Shown: piece after piece, positions 12,681 through 24,261 of the stretch
Position numbering within the stretch: position 1 is the stretch's first letter
How the letters are laid out: every line of letters begins with the position of its first letter
Assembly (NCBI RefSeq): GCF_000203795.2
Contig: NW_006281115.1
Location: 85,632 to 149,631 of the forward strand
Source: Batrachochytrium dendrobatidis JAM81
Lineage: Eukaryota; Chytridiomycota; Chytridiomycetes; Rhizophydiales
Direction of reading: 5' to 3'
DNA: 64,000 bases
The notes under the pieces: model-generated
Told to the model about the DNA's origin: nothing
The model's input: the letters and a program-made list of their open reading frames with translations, nothing else
Database searches by the model: none
Program-made: the position numbers and the translations under genes

Positions 12681-14103
12681 ATGACCAAGTATGGCCTGCA
12701 TGACTTGTATGACTTGTTGAATTCATGTTATTAAACCTCGATTTTATATTTATTTGGTTATTGATGGGTTTAGCACAACTTATCCTCGATGCTTTTTTGA
12801 TATTCAATTTGGAAACCGACCTGTCTCGGTAAGCACAGGTCGTATTGTTATGGAAATGTATCAAGATACTTGCCCTCGCACCGTCGCAAACTTTATTTCC
12901 CTATGCCAAGGCGATCAAATCTCGGCAGTATCTGGAAAACAACTACACTACAAAGGTTCTGGATTCCATCGAGTCATCAAGTCGTTTATGATTCAAGGCG
13001 GAGGTAATGTATTGCAATGTACATGGAAAAAGGGTTAAGCTTGAACTCATGTTAGGGTTTAGATTTTACTCGAGGTGATGGTACAGGAGGTGAATCCATT
13101 TATGGAGAAAAGTTTGAAGATGAAGACTTTTCTCGGTTGCATGAGCGTCCTGGATTGTTGAGTATGGCCAATGCTGGTCCTAATACCAACGGTAGTCAAT
13201 TTTTCATCACTACTTGTCCTACTCCTCATTTGAATGGCAAACATGTAGTGTTTGGTCGAGTCATCAAGGTAGGTTTATGATGTCATGCTTGGATGTATTG
13301 GTAAATCTAACCACGATTGCATATCTGATGAATAGGGCATGTCTGTAGTTCGATCTATTGAAAATTGCGAAAAGGGAGCCAATGATAAACCTCTCGAGGA
13401 TATTATGATTGCCGATTGCGGTGTGTTGGCCGAGGGTGAAGAGGATGGTATTCCTATTCCCGATGATGGGGATGTTTTACCCGAATACACAGAAGACCAC
13501 GATCTGATTCCAGAGGATCATCCCACAGAATACATTGCCTTTGCATCACAAATTAAAACGATTGGCAACACACTGTTGAAGCAGGCTCTTGCATCGACAG
13601 ATTCCACTGCTGCTCAGTCCTTTTTCAGTAAAGCCATTGCCAAGTATGAAAAGGCTGTTCGATACTTGGAGGCTATCAATCCATCACCAGAAGAGGCTAC
13701 AGAATTAACTTATGAAGCCAAGCTCGAGTTTTTTGCACTCAAGGTGTCTTGTCTTTCAAACTTGTCGTTGGCATCGGGCAAGATCTCTGATTGGGCTGGA
13801 CAGCAGCGATACAGTGAGCGGATTTTGTCTATTGCTGAAACGCTTGCAACGTATACTGTCAAACATTCAACTACTCCACTCATGGTCACCCCTGCCGATC
13901 AAAGTAAAGCTTATTTCCGTGTTGGTCAAGCACTCGTGAAGCAGCTTCAATATGAACAAGGCTGTAAAATGCTTGAACGTGCGCAAAGTCTGACTTCTGG
14001 CACACCTGATGCTATGATCATTAAAACCATCAACGAAACCCAACGAATGATCAAGGAGCGTGCAGCCAAAGAGAAGCGCATGTATCAGAAGATGTTTGAA
14101 TAA
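12681..14103 (+). CDS. CPR6: cyclophilin-40, peptidyl-prolyl isomerase with TPR domain
   Basis: Exons 12681-12688, 12774-13003, 13063-13268 and 13336-14103 give 403 residues with all phases consistent. The first exon codes only ATGACCAA, and splicing it yields [16 protein letters not shown], the normal cyclophilin N-terminus. Residues about 8-180 form the isomerase domain, with catalytic [20 protein letters not shown] and NGSQFFITT, and a divergent-loop signature typical of Cyp40. Residues about 220-400 are TPR helices ([36 protein letters not shown]) that dock the C-terminal EEVD of Hsp90. The protein is a cytosolic Hsp90 co-chaperone, equivalent to PPID in animals and Cpr6/Cpr7 in yeast. 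Its promoter contains MITE copy A. Confidence 0.95.
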
Positions 14104-14524
14104 ATACAATGCCGAGAATGTCTTGATCAAATGTGATTTACAATTGTATACACACGCAACATGAAATTGTCAAGGTGAATATTGAGCCCTGATATTGAGG
14201 ATTTGTCATTACGATCGAAATTAAGGGTGCTTGCAATTGGTGACAAGGGCATGAGGAATAGTGTTAATTCAATTCGAATGGTAATCGGGAATATCGGCCC
14301 AAGAGTTGGCGGGAATAAAATGATAAAACATTCCAAACTTGATTTTCATTATCATTTTCATTTTATTTTCATTCCATTTTCGTTATCAAATCATTCAGGC
14401 TAAAATCATGCCGCAATTTGCGCCTTGCTTGAAATGAATTCAAGCGGGTTCACTAGAACAAAACTCGAGTCTTCAAGCTACTCGAGTTTTATTCCGAAAA
14501 TACAGTTATCATCAATCGTCATTT
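14104..14524. other. intergenic spacer, no gene seen
   Basis: About 420 bases separate cyclophilin-40 from the glycosyltransferase, both on the plus strand. It holds a T/C-rich tract with repeated ATTTTCATT words near 14340-14390. I see no coding exon, RNA gene or member of the dispersed repeat family. Confidence 0.6.
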
Positions 14525-16799
14525 ATGCACGTCCTTGAAACTTTCAGTGTTACTAAATCCCCCTTCTCGACCCATTCACCCCTCTATCATGAGGATAGTC
14601 AAGATGAATTTAAAGAGCATACTTATATTCATGGTCGCAGACTCTCTTTCTCATCTCTATCTTCCAGTTTGGCTCAAATTTCATCATATGCTCGCAATGC
14701 TCTGACATTCCCCAAATTGATCCGAATAATACTGACCCTCGCCTTACTAAGCCTATTGATATCTATAGTTACTCTCATGACACTGACTCCGTCTCTGATG
14801 CCTAATGACATGGCCCTACCCGCGCCTAGTCTAGGTTTTACCAATTTGAATGCACTTTCGCAGCATGTCAATATTGCATATTCTACTACACTTTGTACAA
14901 TCTCAGATCTCGAGTCTGTCTTGATTTTGGCTACTCTTCTCCGACAAACAGGTTCCGCTCTTCCCCTAGTTATTCTTTGCGAACGCCTACTGAAAAATAT
15001 TCTCCAAAAAGCCATCATCAATTTCAACAGCCGTGGCAAAACCACACTTGTTTCAATTGTTGAATTTGAGCAAAGCGATTCATCTGTGGATTGTCAGCAC
15101 TTTTCTGCCGCTCTACTTTGGACATTGACCGATTACGACCGCATCGTGTTTCTGAATGCCAAATCTGTGGTTCCATTAAAAAATACTCTAACCCTGTTCG
15201 AGTTTCCTGCCTTTGCGTCCATACGTAACACGTTGGGTGATATCGATACGGATGTCATGGTAGTCAATCCAAATTTTGAAACGTTTCAACTTTTATCCGA
15301 GGTGAGTTTTATATACTGTGCATTCAATTCAATCAACTAACATTATAGTTTTGAATGGCTACTAGAAACTTGTAGAGTCGAAATTCGGGCTTGCTGATGC
15401 ATTGAGTGAAATCTATATGGATATGCCTTGGTTGAGTCGACGGGATGAACTCGATTCAAGTCAAGCCACATATCCCATTGCAATCACTATTTCACCAAAA
15501 ATTGTTTCTTCAATGTCACAGTATCTCTCTACCCAACTCCATCATAAAATGGCTACATCTTATGTTTGTTTTGGTCATCGTAAACCATGGGATCTGTACA
15601 TGAATCACACATTGCAATGGGATTCAGAGTTTGATGTGGATATTTTTGTTCGTTGGTTTTCAGCCCAGCGCTATGTGCGCTCGGCACTGTTAAACACTAA
15701 TGATGGCGACCTTTCATCACTCAACCTTTATAATATCCAACAAGAGGATATGAACAAGACGAAACACTGGGAAAATTCAAAAAGAAACAATCACGTTTGT
15801 AATTCTTATCTCGAGCAGGCTGAACTCAATCCATCTTTACTTTTACCAGTTTTGAACAAGTTTTCAGTCTTGATTTCTACTTTTAATAGAGTTGAAACTG
15901 TGCTACGACTGATTGAACACTATTCCAAATCAGATCTCGTTGATACTGTATTTATTTCATGGCATAATCCCAAAGTTAAACCGCCTGCTCAACTTTTTCA
16001 AGTTTCCCATGCAATTCTGTATGATGGTGACACTCGGGTAGATCGATCAAAGATACAAGAGTTGATTGAAAGTGGTAACACTAGTACCAATGCAGCGGTA
16101 ATTCTTGTTCTTCAAACTACTGATTCTCTCAACAATCGCTTCAACCCAATCCGATCTATTCGCACACCTGCTGTGTTAATGGTTGACGACGACATTCGTA
16201 TCCCACTCTCACAACTTGATGTAGCCTTTAATGCATGGAAATACAATCCTGATCAACTTGTTGGCTTCTATCCACGTTCGCACAGAATCAAATCAATGCA
16301 TGACAGCAATGATCCAAAGCAATGGGAGTTTGAGTATCTATATGGTCCGTCTGAACCTAAACATCAGTATAGCATGATGCTCACCAAAGGAATGTTTTTC
16401 CGAAAAGAGTATCTTACCATATATACATGCATGGTTCCACAACAGGTTCACGCCTACATTGATACCATCAAAAACTGCGAGGATATCACCATGAATTTTA
16501 TTGCAAGTGCCATCACTGGTAAAGCACCCCTCACCATTAACTTTCCAATGGTGGATACTCAAAAAAACGGTCAAAGCACACAACAGCATCGTGATCTCAT
16601 GTTGGAAGTCATGGCAGATTTTGGACAAAGCGATGGTATTTCGACAAAGAACGATCATCAGTTACATCGATCCATGTGCATTTCAGACTTGGTGCAACTT
16701 TTTGGTACGTATCCACTAGTTGATACGGATATTGAAGTGTCTAGGTATCTTAATCCTGCACCATGGATGTTTCTAAAAATGGAAGACTGGACCGTGTAG
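14525..16799 (+). CDS. type II membrane glycosyltransferase, GT8-like plus GT64 domains
   Basis: Two exons, 14525-15301 and 15366-16799, give 736 residues. A short cytosolic N-terminus is followed by one membrane anchor (LIRIILTLALLSLLISIVTL, about 60-80), the layout of a Golgi type II enzyme. Residues about 110-350 resemble a glycogenin/GT8 fold: DYDRIVFLNAKSVVPL is the usual metal-site region, but the expected DxD is not intact (FLNAKS). Residues about 445-735 are a clear exostosin-like GT64 domain: FSVLISTFNRVETVLRLIEH, DSLNNRFNPI, the DxD-type VLMVDDDIRIP, VGFYPRSHRI, then NCEDITMNFI. GT64 enzymes transfer GlcNAc/GalNAc-type sugars (EXTL2 in animals); the fungal substrate is unknown. The first domain may be catalytically dead and structural. 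The pairing recalls the two-domain exostosins, but the N-terminal partner differs. Confidence 0.88.
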
Positions 16800-17255
16800 G
16801 CCATCTTTGCGTAGTTACAAGGATCTCATTATGCCATACACAGCAGGTCTACTGATATTGTAAATTCTAGCTGGACTTGCTTTATATAGTCTCGTTGACA
16901 GTTTAAAAATGAACATGTGTAAAAAATGATTGATTTGGTCTTTTTGCAACTTGACATATTACAAGTATTGATAGTATTTTATAGAAACGTTGATTGACAA
17001 TAAAAATAAAAGTTCAAACCCAGTTTTTATCAACACAGTTGAATGAAACATTCAGTTTCTAATCAGCACAGCAACGATTCAAATAGTTTATTTCAAAACT
17101 ACAAAAAACTATTCATGAATACGGCCGTGAAATGAACTGAATGCACATTTTAATTTGCTATCAAATTATGTATGGGTCAAATTTCATTTTTTGCCGAGCT
17201 TCAACATACCATTCTGGCATTTGCATTGACTAGAAATCATCCATTGACAATTATC
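16800..17255. other. intergenic spacer, no gene seen
   Basis: About 450 AT-rich bases lie between the glycosyltransferase stop and the SMNDC1 start. A fragment near 17112-17125 (TTCATGAATACGGCC) weakly resembles one end of the dispersed MITE, but no partner end is visible. An in-frame ATG at 17172 would add 28 hydrophobic residues to SMNDC1, but is less likely than 17256. Confidence 0.5.
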
Positions 17256-18128
17256 ATGAGCAGTCATACCACCACTATCAACAGTGCTGCTTCTCAAGAG
17301 TTGGAAAACTACCAGTTTCAACTTGACCAAGTCAATGAAGCACTTAAACGAGACCCAACCAATGAAGAATTACTTAAACTCAGTCATGATCTTGCAGAAG
17401 TTGTTTCGCTCTTTCAACTGCAGACATCTGCTGCACTACTACCATCACCCGCCACATCTACAAACCCAGCTAGTTCTGCTCCTGTTAAGCGACATGTTCC
17501 TTCTTGGGCTCAACATCGCAACCCTTCCAAATCCAACAGTTCTGGTGTTGATGGCAGTCAGACATGGCAAGCTGGACAGATTGTCCTTGCCCGGTGGACA
17601 GACGACCAGTTTTATGAAGCAAGAGTGGTTGGCTTGAATACTGTCGCTACATCAGATAATGTCATTTATGATATTGTTTTTACTGGGTTTGAAACGGTCG
17701 AGCAGGTGAGTGTGGATTCAATCAAGCAGCCATTGGGAACTGTAGAGGGACAAATAAAAACATCAGTATCTGCAAAATCTACTTCAGTGAATGCATTAAC
17801 AAGTGCTATAGGCGATGGCAATAAGCAATTTAAGAAAAAAAAGGCCAAGCGAGACGGACCAGGCAAAGTCGAGTCTGAGCAACTGGAAAGACAGAATGCA
17901 TGGCTCAAGTTTGCTGGTAAATCAGATGGAGGAACTGTTGCCAAGAAAAAAGCTCCTTTGAACGGATCGGGTGGTGACAAGTCATCTTGGCAATCTATAG
18001 GCTTGAAGCGTAAAAGCATGTTTTCCACTCCAGACGATCCCAATGCTCGTGTTGGTGTCATTGGCAGTGGTAAACCAATGACTCAATTTCAAACCAGAGG
18101 CCGCCATGTATTTTCTAAAGATGACTAA
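17256..18128 (+). CDS. SMNDC1: SMN-domain-containing splicing factor (SPF30/SMNDC1)
   Basis: Intronless, 290 residues from ATG 17256 (MSSHTTT). The N-terminal helix (ENYQFQLDQVNEALKRDPTN, LLKLSHDLAEVV) matches SPF30. A Tudor domain follows at about 110-170 (WQAGQIVLARWTDDQFYEAR, then VIYDIVFTGFETVEQV), with aromatic residues placed to bind symmetric dimethylarginine on Sm proteins. The C-terminal third is lysine-rich (KKKKAKRD) and contains the conserved RQNAWLKFAGK and WQSIGLKRKSMFSTPDD. SPF30 helps the tri-snRNP join the prespliceosome in the nucleus. The human protein is shorter (238 residues); the extra length lies in the linkers. The stop faces the 3' end of the IQ-motif gene 168 bases away. 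Confidence 0.93.
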   Translation: MSSHTTTINSAASQELENYQFQLDQVNEALKRDPTNEELLKLSHDLAEVVSLFQLQTSAALLPSPATSTNPASSAPVKRHVPSWAQHRNPSKSNSSGVDGSQTWQAGQIVLARWTDDQFYEARVVGLNTVATSDNVIYDIVFTGFETVEQVSVDSIKQPLGTVEGQIKTSVSAKSTSVNALTSAIGDGNKQFKKKKAKRDGPGKVESEQLERQNAWLKFAGKSDGGTVAKKKAPLNGSGGDKSSWQSIGLKRKSMFSTPDDPNARVGVIGSGKPMTQFQTRGRHVFSKDD

Positions 18129-18295
18129 AGTATTATTATTCCACCATTTTGATTTATATTTTTATTCAAATTGCTCGCTTGATTTATGCCAATCTTATTG
18201 CAAGCATGCTGATAACCAAAATTGACGATATGGATTATATTAGGATCATCTTGTGCAATTTGAGCAAAGATCTTGAATAGGTAACTTTCTTTATA

Positions 18296-19327
18296 TCAAA
18301 AAATACGTCCACTGGGTTCTAGACCTTGGTTGATCTCGTTGATCCACTCATCTACCCTATACTGTGTTGGCGTTTCCTTTTTAGTTGAATACAAACTTTC
18401 TGGGACACGTTTCCACCATGGCTGTTTAGCTGCACGTAAGGCATCAAGATGTGCATGTCGCCATCTTGACATGACATTTGGGTGAATCGGATCATTTATA
18501 ACTGAATCCTCACCCTGCCACTCTGAGCCTATAGCTGAGTAGTTGAACATGAATGGTAAATATTAGAAACAACATTAGTAATATGCGAGTCTAGACAGAT
18601 TTACTGCTCCAATATTTTAATAAACATGCAAGCGGGAAATACCCTGAGCTCTCTGTAACATGGCTTGAATATGCTCCCGTCGTTTTTGACACTCGGTCAT
18701 CAACAACTGCGAACGACTCTTTGGTTTGTTGCGATCGTAGTATAGATTTAACTCGGCATCCAGCTGGCTAAACTTAGTTTTAAGTTGCTCCATATCCACA
18801 TTCTGGATAGGCGGTTGGCGGAGCTTTAAAACAATATCTTCAACAACTGTTGCTACAATGAGATTGTGTTGTAAATCACATTTATGGGATGAATGACTGT
18901 CTTGAACCAAATCTGGTTGATTATTTAAACTGCGTCTGGACATCAATGTTTGGTGTAATCGACGACACAACACCCCTCTCCACCATGCCTGCAACCTAAT
19001 AGCTGCTCTTTCCTTTTCTCTACCACACTCTGTACTAATACGAGACGCATGTGTGCTTCTTAGTATTTGGTATCTGTGCTCATTCCATTTGATAGTAGCT
19101 TGAGCTTGTCGAGATACACGACGGGACAACTCTTGTGTAGTAGAATCAGGATTCAATTGAAGGGTTCGTGCCATCTTTATCCGTACTTGATGGCCTCGAT
19201 AAAAGCGCTGTATTGTGGTTGCTGACTTGTGCTCCTGCTGTAGTCTATGGCGAATAAAGTAACCGCGGACATGTCGCTGGATACATACAGCAGCTCTAGT
19301 CTTGATAGTGGATGTGGTGTTTTGCAT
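18296..19327 (-). CDS. IQ-motif protein, possible flagellar/calmodulin-binding
   Basis: Two exons, 19327-18643 and 18534-18296, give 307 residues (316 if a start at 19354 is used). Three IQ motifs lie in the first half: AAVCIQRHVRGYFIRHRL, SATTIQRFYRGHQVRIKM and AAIRLQAWWRGVLCRRLH. These are calmodulin or myosin-light-chain binding helices. The second half (LKTKFSQLDAELNLYYDRN, MTECQKRREHIQAMLQR, then HPNVMSRWRHAHLDAL and AAKQPWWKRVP) looks conserved and helical but I cannot name the family. The layout recalls cilium-associated IQ proteins such as SPATA17 or IQUB, and the next gene is an axoneme component, so a flagellar role is a reasonable guess and no more. Confidence 0.8.
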
Positions 19328-19454
19328 ATACTCGAATCTAATTGAGCAATTCAATCAGCAATGTTTTATTCCTTCTAATCCGACCATCTGCTAATCAACA
19401 ACTACAATAAATTTGATTAAATCCAATAGTAATTTGCATCGCTTTAGTTGTAAT

Positions 19455-22400
19455 TTATTGAAAAGTTTCAAGCTGTTTAGTCAAGAAATCGTCCAATTTA
19501 GAAACTAATGGTTTGGCTTCCACCATTCCATCTTGATGAATGTTGCTAATCATTCTCTTGATTTTACCCAATTTCTCTATAGCCTTGGTACCTTCTACTG
19601 CACGAGCCATTTCATTCTGTCCAACAAAAGTGTATTTTCCATCACGCAAATCCTGATACCGTCGATATTGACGTTGTTGAATCAGAGTTTCACTGGATAG
19701 CTGGTTGATATTAACAATCAATAGTTTGACATTTCAGTACGTTTGCATTGAAATACCAAAGAGCGCAGTCAATATCATTCAACTTACCACAATTTTGGTT
19801 GCAGATTCTTCTTCAATCTGATTTTTGAGTTGACCTTCACGCTCCACTAGCATATGACTCGACTCATTAGCTTCATCAATCTGGCGTTGCATTGTATCTT
19901 TTGATCTATTCAACATCTGAATATCTTGATGACAATCTTCGACATCTTGGATGGTTTGTTTGATTTTTTTTGTTAATTCTGCAATGGCTTTTTGAAGTGA
20001 GATTTGTACGGATCCTTTGCCTTTGGCTTGACCTCGACTAGAAATGCTTTCACGACGGTAAACACTTTTTTCCATTTCTCCAATCATCTTTTCTTGGAGT
20101 TTGAGCATACTTGAGTATCGGAGTTTCATACGATGGATTTCAAGACCCATTTCACGGATCTCAGTTGCACCAACATTGGGATCTAGTGCAGCTTGTGTTT
20201 CCTTGGCCAATTGAATCTTTTTTTCCCAAAGCATCATTTGACGCCTGATTTAGATATAAAAACAATCAAGAATGAACAAGTGAATAACCCAAATAGTTGG
20301 ACCATACTGTATACGTTTCAATGCAGCACCAGGCAATTCAACTCATTGACTTACTCTGCTTCTATTAGTCCAGTAAGAGCTTGGCTTTTTTCATTTTTAA
20401 GCCCATCCAACACATGCTCCATTTGGATTGACTTCAACTCTGCTTGCTACACTCCATTTTGTAAAATGTAACCTTTTGTAAATATAACCTTTTCATCACG
20501 CCTAAAGATTCATCAACATTCAACCAACCTTGAGTTTAAAACGAAATTCTTGTTCCAATTCTAAATTTGCTTCCTCCAGTTTCCCATGTATGTTTGTTTG
20601 TTTAGACAAAAGAATGTTGATTTTGATCATATCATTTTGGAGCTGTTTGATATTACGATTATGTTCACAAATCTCCTTTTCCTCAGACTCGAATGTATCT
20701 ACAAGATTCGACAATTAGACGCATACAAATATCATATATATTCTGAACAAGTAGATGAAAATGGTACTCACTATTCACCACGAGTTTTTTGCGACTAAGA
20801 ACAGTTTGTTTCATTTTCAGACTTTGAGTTTCATCCGTAATCTCCAAAGATGTTTTGGTCATTGCTACCAATTCATTTTGTGCACGCAACCAAAATTGTT
20901 GTAGTTGGATGCATTCTTGCTCTTTGGTGTGCACTAGTTTTTGAAGATTGTGAATGGTGGCTTCTAATGGTCCCATATGCTCCTCCTATCAAGTCAACAC
21001 AATATGACCCACATCAGCATTCAATCATAAACTGAGTCCATCAATTCATACATGTGTAATCATTTAATCTAAAATCACTTGCCTCATTTCCACCCGTCAC
21101 TTGGCTGTATTTTTTGTTAAGCAGGTCCATATCCGATGCTCGTTTACCCAGTTCATCGTTGCGTCTGCGAATCTCCTGTTCATACTTTCCAATCAAATTG
21201 TTTTTTTCCGTTACTTCATCATCAAGAGTGGTTGCCTGAGCTTTCATAGCCTTGATTCTTTCGGCTACATTCAATGATTCCAGTTTGATACTACTGAGTT
21301 CATTTTGAATATTAGCAATATTGGATTCTTTTTCGTGGATAGAGGCACGCAGTTTAGTTCCGTCGCGATTGAAACTCTGGGTGCCCTTTTCTAATGACAG
21401 TTGAACCTGGAGTCGATCTGCAATCTCTTGCTCCAGTTTTTGAATTGCTGCTGCGTTTTGTGTCCAAGCCTTTTTCACAGCGTTTGTTTCTTGTTGTACT
21501 GCTTGCCGTTCCTATACATTCAAAATGGTATAAACAGTGGTTGGGTGTGTCAATCACTTTTGCAACACCCCTACACAGCTCAAACTGTTATACCTGTTGC
21601 AATTGACCAAGATCTTTTTCGGCATGACCAAGACTCTTCATATACACAGTATACGTCTCTTTGAGTTTTTCCTGCTGATCATTAATTGTAGCAATCTGTC
21701 TTTTGATATAATCAATTTCGTTTTCAAGTTTTCCTAATATCATTGTTAGTTGTTCTCCTTCAGTTTGAGCTTGTCGGAGAGCACGTCGAAATCCTCCAAT
21801 CTCTCGTTCCATGCTAGCAATGGTTTCGTTGCTTTTTCTGATTGAATTCACAGTATTAGTTTTTGAAAATAGTGTGCTGTGATCAAGGTATACTGACTAC
21901 TCAACTCGATCGCCTTTTCCAGCTGCAATAAAACATCATCGCGTCGTTGAAGGCCCATTAAACTGCTTTTCCACTGATTAAGCAACTGTCGCTTTTCAAA
22001 TTGGATTGCCTAGTTGAATCAAGGTGAATCGTATATTAGATTGTTTGACTATTGTAACCATATTTTCAAACTGCTTGAATTAATACAACCAATACTCTAC
22101 ACAGCTCAAATACACACCTCCATTTCTGTTGCTGCATCTTGAAGAGTCTCAACAGCAGCTTTGGTTTCTCGTTGCTGTGCCTGAAGTTGATTGTCATAAA
22201 CTGCTCGACGTTCTTGGAGTTTACGAAGTTGTTCTGTAAGATGGTCAATAAAATAATCCTAACATTAAAGTGTTAGTTTGTCAGATTGAATTGAAATAAC
22301 TATCAAACATTCCAATAAAACATACCTGGCGCTTTTTTTCAATCTCTTGTTTCATAATATCATCTTCGGCTTTGAGAGTGGATCGTTTTACAACAAGAAT

Positions 22401-23555
22401 GCGAGATCGAAGCTCTTCATTATACAAATCTACTTGTCTTAAAGACCGAGATATTTTTTCAAGTTCAAGCTTATGTTGCTCTACTATACAATCCAATATA
22501 AATAAAACATCCAATAAAACACGACTGAATTAGTATCGCCTTGTCATGAATGGCTTTGATCTAGGTTGGGTCACTCCAAGTAATTATTGTCGTGACTAAA
22601 CTTACAGTTTTTGCTATGCAGCTGATATTTTTCTTGTTCACGTTTATATTCTGCAACTGTGTGCTTCAAGGTGCGATCTCCTTCTTCGCGCAATCCGCGA
22701 ATAATAGCAAAGTTGTCCTCTGTTTCTTCTAGCATTGCTTGCTGACGAGCCAGTTGTTGCTGGAGGGTATACAACTCTACACCAACCTCTTCTCGACGCT
22801 TGATTTCCTTTCTTGCCATTTCTTCCTTTTCACGAACCTCGAGCTCAAGTTTGTTTATATGGGTAGTGAGTTGATGATGTATGGCATCTTGGATTCGTTT
22901 CATCAACGGCTACATTGAATCAACATGTTGGTTAGAATAAACAGGATTGAACATTCAATCCCATACATGTATTGATGATAAACAAGACATGAATCATTTT
23001 ACAACAATGCATGATACGAACATGAGATGCGTCTAGCAATGCAGTATCTTCCTCATCTGGATACTGTTCAGTATCATCAGACCTTTCGTGAACAGTGTTC
23101 GTATTTTCTCTTTGTATGTATGGACGTTCGTTATTGTATGCCTCGTCGTAGTTTTCGTTTATATTTTCTATTGTTTCTACTTGGTTCAAGCTGACTTCAC
23201 TCATTGTATTACCATGATGCAGTGGTCGCATGGCTTCAATGACACTTTCCTCGTGAGCCAATGCATATTCATCTGAATAGTCTATACCATCCGACTCTTT
23301 TTTTTGAAATGATAGGTCACTGAGAGAGTAAGTAGAGTCAGTAGGAAGCGGTGGTAGTGTAATGGAAACGCGAGAGGTGCTGTTTAAAGAAGAATGACTT
23401 TTAACTGCTGGTTCAGTAATATGGAGAATAGTCGAGCTGCTTGTATCAAAAGATGTAGATTGCTTATCACTAGTGTCTGTTTCTTGTTGAAAAGATTCAT
23501 CTCGAGTGCCATCTATTTCTGACTGTGTGTCTTGGTCTCCAGCAATATCAGCCAT
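19455..23555 (-). CDS. CCDC40: axonemal 96-nm ruler coiled-coil protein CCDC40
   Basis: Twelve exons, all phase-consistent: 23555-23022, 22909-22606, 22483-22326, 22258-22118, 22009-21894, 21837-21594, 21511-21083, 20985-20772, 20698-20529, 20446-20355, 20244-19788 and 19700-19455, totalling 1,034 residues. The first 178 are acidic and disordered. The rest is almost unbroken coiled coil. CCDC40 hallmarks include HPLMKRIQDAIHHQL, REEVGVELYTLQQQLARQQ and MEKSVYRRESISSRG. With CCDC39 it forms the molecular ruler that places radial spokes and inner dynein arms every 96 nm along doublet microtubules. Its presence means the organism builds a motile flagellum. Intron 1 has donor GTTCGT, and intron 7 (from 21082) is a GC-AG intron (GCAAGT). 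A MITE (copy B) sits in the upstream region. Confidence 0.93.
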
Positions 23556-23637
23556 ACTGTTTTGATGGTTTGCAGACAAATGCTAACGCGAATACTTTTG
23601 ATAGTTTACAAATTTCCTGAGGAGCAGTAAAGTTTAT

Positions 23638-24028
23638 TGCAACCAGTGAAATAGTATTTTTATATCTATCCTGCCTTGCTTGATTTGATTTAAAATGCAA
23701 AACGATTGTGCTTTTCTACTACAAGTTGACTTGAATCAACACAATATTCATCATAGTGCTCATAAAATTAAACTATTTTTAAACTCACTTTTCCTCTTTT
23801 GGTATAGCCATACATTGTAGATCAACAAGATTAAACCCAGACTCATCCACTGGAATCCAGATATTGAAGCCATCTGCTCTCAATTCTTTACAAATTCCAC
23901 TTGTATTCAATCTCATAAAAACCAGTAAACAGTGCTGGTTAGTAAATTGACATCCATCATTCCATGATACTGGCTGTTTATTATACACTGACAATTGGTG
24001 TTCCATTTTACGTGAATATAGCTGTAAA
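23638..24028. mobile_element. MITE-like element, copy B (full length)
   Basis: About 391 bases. The left end reads TTGCAACCAGTG...TATATCTATCCTGCC, and the right end GGTGTTCCATTTTACGTGAA then TATAGCTGTAA. The interior aligns with copies D and F, for example CACTGGAATCCAGATATTGA near 23849-23868 against the related words at 44350 and 49312. On the minus strand the copy contains an open frame of 73 codons (24006-23785), but other copies carry stops there, so I treat it as chance. It lies in the CCDC40 upstream region. Confidence 0.8.
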
Positions 24029-24261
24029 TAACTAGTACGAAACCATACATGCTCGACTAGGGTTATTGATAGATACTACACGGCGCCAAAAGTCGGATGC
24101 AACAATATACAATGCATTTCAAAATATAGAATTTTATTGGTAACCAGGATTCAGTGACACCAACTTTGAATGTCAAGCTGCAAAGGATATTTCAATACCA
24201 CGACTTTAAATAACCTGGTGTAGAAAAGAATAAACAGCGACTCTTGATTTTGTCGAGCAGT

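Noticed and set aside
23785..24006. 73-codon ORF as a normal gene
   Set aside because: It lies wholly within a repeat-family element and its counterparts in other copies are disrupted, so it is reported only as a finding.
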